From NCBI GenBank assembly GCA_027605045.1, contig JAQFWX010000073.1, positions 122,063 to 186,062 on the forward strand: a DNA stretch of 64,000 nucleotides, read 5' to 3'. The position numbers were made by a program, and so were the translations under genes. Below the pieces are notes generated by a model. The model had not been told where the DNA came from, did not search any database, and saw only the letters and a program-made list of their open reading frames with translations. Position 1 is the stretch's first letter. Each line of letters starts with the position of its first letter. Below are positions 59,277 to 64,000 of this stretch, in pieces. Source of the stretch: Phallus indusiatus (Eukaryota; Basidiomycota; Agaricomycetes; Phallales; Phallaceae).

Positions 59277-60603
59277 CTAGTTTTTCTTTTTGGAGAGTAA
59301 GTCCTTGGCATCATCGGTGACTGAAGTAGAAAATCGTCATAAATTTTTCGTCTCGAATTTAAGCCAGAACTTACCATTCAAAAGTAGTGTGGATGAATCC
59401 AACATAACTTTATTCGAGCTTTGGGATAACTGATCCGCGATCTCCCGTGCCGCCTCTAAACGACGAAGCTCAAGGAAACCTTTGTTAGACCTAACTGCCT
59501 CTCCAATCAGCTCCGCGGATTGAGCTTCTCCTTCAGCGCGAACGATGATTGACTAAAAACACATAAAAAGAAGTTAGGCGTGTCAGGGCACATCTACAAG
59601 CGACCAAATAGTCTTACAGCTTTTTCTTGAATGGCCTGATCAACCAAGAAAGCTGCTCGTAAAGCACTTTGTTGTGCAATCTAGGAATTTAGATTGTTAA
59701 ACACCACAGAAATGGAGTCAGTTATTCAACAAACCTGCTTTGCTTCAACGGCATGAGTGAATTCAGGTGAGAAGGTTAGATGAGTTATTGAAACATCATC
59801 AAGGACAATATTGAATCGTGTTGCACGTTGTGTCAAATTTTCGCGAACAAGTCTTGAAACCTAAAATGAACTCAAAACTCTTTCTCAAGCAGCAATCGGG
59901 GTAATAGTCACCATTTCACGCTGGGTTATGAGTTGACTTGCGTTGAATTGTGCAACAACGCTTTTAAGGACTTCGTTGACAATGGATGGTAATATTCTCT
60001 CATCGTAGTCTTGTCCAAGTTGGCGGAATATTGTAGGAAGGGAAGGAATATTTGGCCTTGACAAAACACGGCAAGTAATATTGACCATTTGTAAATCTAG
60101 CGGGAAGCCGAGCTGATTAAAAAACGGAACGCAGCTGTCTGGAAGCTAGTTTAGCTCACCTTTAGTACCAGTTAGACTGGCAATGCTACGTGGTTTGGCA
60201 CGGATATCAAAGATAATAGGTTTTTCAAACCAAGGAATCTGCCGGTACGAAATGACGTCAAAAAAAACTTTAAACCATTGTGAGCACGAGACTTACCGCA
60301 AAATGTGTACCTTCGTTGAAAACCTGCGGGGACACACCATTGAGTCTTGTGTATTTGATAGCCCTATGACCACCATCGACTGAACAAGCAAAAGTTTTCT
60401 ACTCATTTCTGCTTTAGCCTGATATTGGTGAAAGGCATACCGTTGAACAGAGACGCGTTGAGAGTGATACCTCCGGCCACCAAAAGTACTAACAACCCAG
60501 AACCTGCAAAAAACCCTCTTGGAGATGGTCCACCTCCTGTCCCACGCCGTGCTTGGTTTTCCAGAGCAGCGACAAATCGTCGGAAATTTTCTTGGTTGCT
60601 CAT
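59277..60603 (-). CDS. PHB2: Prohibitin 2
   Basis: PHB2 forms ring complexes with PHB1 in the mitochondrial inner membrane, stabilising cristae and respiratory proteins. The start at 60603 gives [20 protein letters not shown], then a membrane anchor [19 protein letters not shown]. The band-7 domain follows: [97 protein letters not shown]. The C-terminal coiled coil has [17 protein letters not shown] and [19 protein letters not shown]. It ends with three lysines and Asn, stop at 59277-59279. About eight introns. A PHB1 partner is not in the window. Confidence 0.95.
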
Positions 60604-60900
60604 CTTCAACGAAAAGCACCTAAAACGAACCGAGTTATGTAAGCGCCCGTTCTAGTTCGCTCCGGCATTTGCTTTCGTCATGGAATTCGCGGCGAATTCA
60701 TTAAATTCCGTCGTTGTCTCGTCAAAATCTAGATGAAATCTCGCTGTGAAGGCTTCATTTTAATCCATAAAATATGATTTTTCCATTAAGGAATAATTTA
60801 TTAGTGTCGTTATATCAGACTGCGAAATCGTAGCATAGTCAGGCCGCATCATACGAATGCAGCAACAGTTTTAAACACGACTCTAGAAACAATCGATTAC
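60604..60900. other. Intergenic, no gene seen
   Basis: Upstream space of prohibitin 2 and 3' flank of delta-COP; A/T-rich, no supportable feature. Confidence 0.5.
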
Positions 60901-62886
60901 TTAAATAACCTGGAAATCATCAACCGTCAAGGTTGCCTCCTGAGAGAACAAGACATCTTCGTTATTATCTGTCCGGGTCACTGTCGTAACCTGGAAATGA
61001 CAATATCAGAAAGACTTGGTCAGAAGCAATCAGATGGTGGTCTTATTACCTCTATCCCCAATAAGCTCGAAGCCCCAACAAAAGAAGTTTTGACAGGGAA
61101 AAATGCGTCGACTTCTTCACCTCCGACGCTAAATTCCATGCTACCAGATGTTTGGCCTGGTGTACCATCTTCATCCGGCGAAGCAGAAACTCGCGGTATT
61201 GTCCACTCTAGAGAGTGTGAAGCAGCATTCAGAGACCACTGTCCCGGGTGTCCAGGAGTGATAGTAGGATATGATCCTGACCTATAACACATATTAGAAG
61301 AGCTAAGGCGAAGAGAATAAACGCATGATTACGGTAGTGGTATATAGATCGTAAGGTCATGCAATGTTAATTTGTTATTCTCAAGCTCATATTCTATATT
61401 GACTTCACAAGTTCCATCCCCACTTGGAGTTGGCCATACGTTGACTATAGGAAGCAGTGAGAATGTGCGAGGTTTCAAGTAGTACGTTGGCACATACTGG
61501 ACAAAGGCAGAAGGCTTTCATCGCGACCGGAATACCGCCATTTAAGTACACTTAATGGTTGACCGACAGGGAAAGCTCGATTAGAATCTTTGAGGGCGAT
61601 AATGCGCTCGTTCGCTTGAAGTTTGCCCACGTTGGGATGCTGCTTGAATACCAGATCATTAGCGGACGATGTTGGGGAAGAAAGTCCTAGTTTGATGCGC
61701 GCGAGCTGTGCATCAGATATATTCAAATTAAGATCTCCTTTAATCTCTAGGGTCTTTAGACCACCTTCGCGCAGCAAAATGAGTGTTAGTTGTTCCCGGA
61801 TCTCAATATGCACGCTAAAAATGATATTAGTCTAGACGTCGGGTAAAGGGTTAGTTTTGAGAATTCACTTACCTTTCGTGCACAACTACAGGAAGATTGG
61901 GGATTTTCTCGGAAGTTGGCGTTTGGATGCTAGCTGAAGGTAGAGGAGGGGTGATCAGTTCTTCGGCCTCATCGCCCATTATATTCGCAAGGTCGACGCC
62001 AGTCTTCTTTTTACTGCCCAGCTTCATTCCAGAGCCTTTGAAAGCAGGGGGACGAAGGGTAGATGGAGCAGGGCTCTCGTTGCGCGAAATGCTTGGAGGT
62101 GTTGAAGCTTCGAAACGGGGAACAGGGGTGTATCCTCCGCCGGACAAGAATGACGGTGATGACAAGCCTCCACCGCTGGCGGCTCGTTTTTGTTGTTCGC
62201 GACGCTGCATTTCCAACTGCTTTGCACGTCGCTTGAGTTCTTCTTTGGCTTCAGCTTCTTTGTTCTGAAAGTTGGGAGGTAAAAACCAGATAGTGCACTT
62301 GCAGAAGTATGGCAACGTACCCTAGCAATGATTTCTTGTATCTTTTCTTCATGACTTTCCATTTCCAAATTATTCTTGACCTGCATCAAATTGATTTGTT
62401 CTCTCCAACCCAGGCTCACAATCTCGTCGAAAGCTCCGAGAAGCTCAAAAGCTTGACGAGAGATTTCGCGCTCGTCTGCTGAGCGACAGAGGTCTGATAC
62501 AACCCTTGAGAAGAGGTGTAAAGTGTCGATATCTTGAAGGATGTTGGAGGACTTGGTTGTGATTAAAAGTATATAGAGTTCTTCCAAGGGTTGGTATACA
62601 TAGCGGACGTCCACGGTCTCGACCGACGTATGTTGGGAATTCGTGGGGATTAATTTTGGAAATGACGCTAGAAGAGAATCTATCCTAGATTTAGGAATTT
62701 CTAAGAACTGACGAGAAATAATCGCTGTATGCTTAAACTTGAGAACGGATAGAACTGGTAAAGATGAGAGCGAGCGAGAATGACCCACGTTTTCCGGACT
62801 TGGTAACGATGGAAGCAGCCAGAACAACCTTTTATCCAGTTGTTAATAATATTCAATATCTGAGTCAAATCATGCAAACACACCAT
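60901..62886 (-). CDS. RET2: Coatomer subunit delta (delta-COP)
   Basis: Delta-COP is the COPI adaptor subunit with a longin domain and a mu-homology domain. The first coding exon is the start codon alone (62884-62886, GTGTGT donor); after an intron come VVLAASIVTKSGK and FLEIPKSRIDSLLASFPKLI, YVYQPLEELYILLITTKSSN, DIDTLHLFSRVVSDLCRSA. The linker is charged (KEAEAKEELKRRAKQLEMQR) then Ser/Pro rich. The MHD contains VHIEIREQLTLILLREGGLK, ERIIALKDSNRAFPVGQPLS, SLNAASHSLEWTIPRVSASP and VTTVTRTDNNEDVLFSQEAT, ending VDDFQVI at 60901-60903. All are standard delta-COP blocks. About seven introns. Confidence 0.94.
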
Positions 62887-63332
62887 TTTGAGCTCGTCTT
62901 CAATAAAATATACGTGCCAGCTCGAAAGGATGTCGTGTTACACGAGCGTGCGACTATATTGTGACACGTGTCACATTCGTTTTGACTTTGAAGTTTTCGC
63001 CGAGCAGTGTCAAACTAACATAAGTATAGAGATATGTCGTCGAGGCATGTATCGTCTGAGTATTTGTATTTATGGCGTTACTACAGAATGATATCCCATC
63101 CCCAATTTTCACCACCTTAAGTTCATGGTTACATATTGCCCATCACGCATTGAGTTCCCTTCTCTCTTTACTTCATCGAAGTAAACATTCATGTTCGAGA
63201 GCTCATGCTTTACGTGTTTAACGTATTTGCATACATTGTCTTCTGAATACTTCTGTGTTCGTTGGCGCAAATCCTCTCAGTCATGGCAGCCGTGCCGAGA
63301 GAAAGTCTGGCGCTAGGCTTGAATTTGAAAGT
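62887..63332. other. Divergent intergenic region, delta-COP / ornithine cyclodeaminase
   Basis: Contains GTGACACGTGTCAC, a 14-bp perfect palindrome with a CACGTG core (62961-62974), 75-88 bp upstream of the delta-COP start. No gene seen. Confidence 0.5.
62961..62974. promoter_or_regulatory. Perfect 14-bp palindrome with CACGTG core
   Basis: GTGACACGTGTCAC is its own reverse complement and centres on an E-box, the core bound by basic helix-loop-helix factors. It lies in the delta-COP upstream region, which also faces the ornithine cyclodeaminase gene. Function is inferred from position only. Confidence 0.45.
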
Positions 63333-63978
63333 ATGCCACGACCAATATGCATTCTTTCTGCAAACGACGTACAGGACATCACCTCGCAATTAGCAGTGGA
63401 TGTGATTCTTGACGCAGTTTTTGACGCATTACGCGCCGCTACGACTCTGATGACGATAACAAGTCGGCGTTGGCGAAGGTGGTGATGCCTCATCGGACGA
63501 GCATCGAGAGCAACCATCACACTACATTGTTCATGCCATCAAGATTGAAGGACTGCATGGTTGTCAAAGTCGTTTCCGTTCCAAAAGGGGGTGATCGTGG
63601 GGGCGGAGGCGGAGGGATACCTGCTACTACGCTGGTGATGGACGAGAACAGTGGCGTGGTGGATGTGGTTGTCAATGCCCGCAGCCTGACTGCTTTGAGG
63701 ACTGCTGCTGGTGAGTAAGAAAAGGCCTAAAAAGCGAGGGTGCGACAATCGATGTCCATGACTCGAGACTGACGCTCCGATGGATAGCATCGGTGATCGC
63801 CACGAAACTCTTGCTGGGATCAGCGTCCACGGCTAGATTAGTGTTATTTGGAGCAGGAGCGCAGATACATGCACATGCCAGATTACTAATTGCTTCGTTC
63901 CCCACCATCGAGTATTGCACATCATTAGATGTGGCTGAATACGCGTCTTCATACGCTCCTTTGATCACATCGCGCTGA
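63333..63978 (+). pseudogene. Ornithine cyclodeaminase / mu-crystallin family gene, frame-broken and cut by window end
   Basis: This family holds NAD(P)-dependent ornithine cyclodeaminases and imine reductases. From ATG 63333 the frame gives MPRPICILSANDVQDITSQL and VDVILDAVFDALR. It must then slip one base near 63430-63440 to reach KVVMPHRTSIESNHHTTLFM, PSRLKDCMVVKVVSVPKGGD, TTLVMDENSGVVDVVVNARS and LTALRTAA. A GTGAGT...GGATAG intron (63713-63788) joins cleanly to SVIATKLLLGSASTARLV and the dinucleotide-binding LFGAGAQIHAHARLL. The gly-rich loop GAGAQ is intact. The frame ends at TGA 63976-63978 after an atypical stretch, well short of the usual 320-400 residues. Decay or a sequence error explains the break. 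Confidence 0.75.
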
Positions 63979-64000
63979 ATTCTCAAATATCGACGTCGTT

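Noticed and set aside
1..64000. tRNA, rRNA, CRISPR array, telomeric repeat, phage or plasmid genes
   Set aside because: I looked for T-arm-like GGTTCGA contexts, rRNA-like blocks, regularly spaced repeats and TTAGGG arrays and saw none that hold up by eye; a covariance-model search would be needed for small RNAs such as snoRNAs.

Overview
This is nuclear DNA from a filamentous basidiomycete, most likely an Agaricomycete. The evidence is short GT-AG introns (about 45-60 nt) cutting nearly every gene, small intergenic gaps, fungal-type protein families (VDAC, SGF29, EAF6, a Cdc11/Nud1-like scaffold, a Ctk2 cyclin, a TALE homeobox factor) and a degraded Ty3/gypsy retrotransposon. No rRNA, tRNA, CRISPR array or plasmid/phage feature was seen. 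Gene models were spliced by hand; terminal coordinates are codon-accurate where a start or stop is named, but internal exon limits were not all checked.

Layout. 1-5.5 kb: the 5' part of a Ty3/gypsy element on the minus strand, cut by the left edge. It carries in-frame stops, a frameshift and a nested solo LTR with a perfect 5-bp target duplication. 6.2-31.5 kb: a dense housekeeping block: VDAC porin (-), WD40-cyclophilin (+), alpha-actinin (-), a small acidic protein (+), a Cdc25-like phosphatase/arsenate reductase (+), a CHRAC/Dpb3-like histone-fold protein (-), SGF29 (-), translin (+), gamma-COP (-), a doubtful small gene (-), an RA-PH protein (+), a VHS-GAT adaptor (-), SURF6 (+) and a TALE homeodomain factor (-). 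31.5-39.4 kb: an 8-kb stretch with no supportable gene, lying wholly upstream of the homeobox gene. 39.4-64 kb: a second dense block: Cdc11/Nud1-like LRR scaffold (-), wax-synthase-type acyltransferase (-), RPL17 (-), Ctk2 (-), G-patch protein (+), F-box protein (-), PQ-loop transporter (-), EAF6 (+), RRP40 (-), VPS37 (+), an unresolved fragment (-), prohibitin 2 (-), delta-COP (-) and an ornithine cyclodeaminase-like gene (+) cut by the right edge.

The genes do not form one pathway. Recurring themes are chromatin (SGF29 of SAGA, EAF6 of NuA4, the CHRAC-like histone fold), membrane traffic (gamma- and delta-COP, VHS-GAT, VPS37) and RNA metabolism (RRP40, SURF6, Ctk2, translin, G-patch, the WD40-cyclophilin). 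I found no convincing new multi-gene system. The observations most worth following up are the 8-kb non-coding block before the homeobox gene, the divergent RRP40/VPS37 pair whose start codons overlap, the nested LTR in the dead retroelement, a 16-nt micro-exon in VDAC, and single-base frame breaks in the VDAC and ornithine cyclodeaminase genes that are either real decay or assembly errors.
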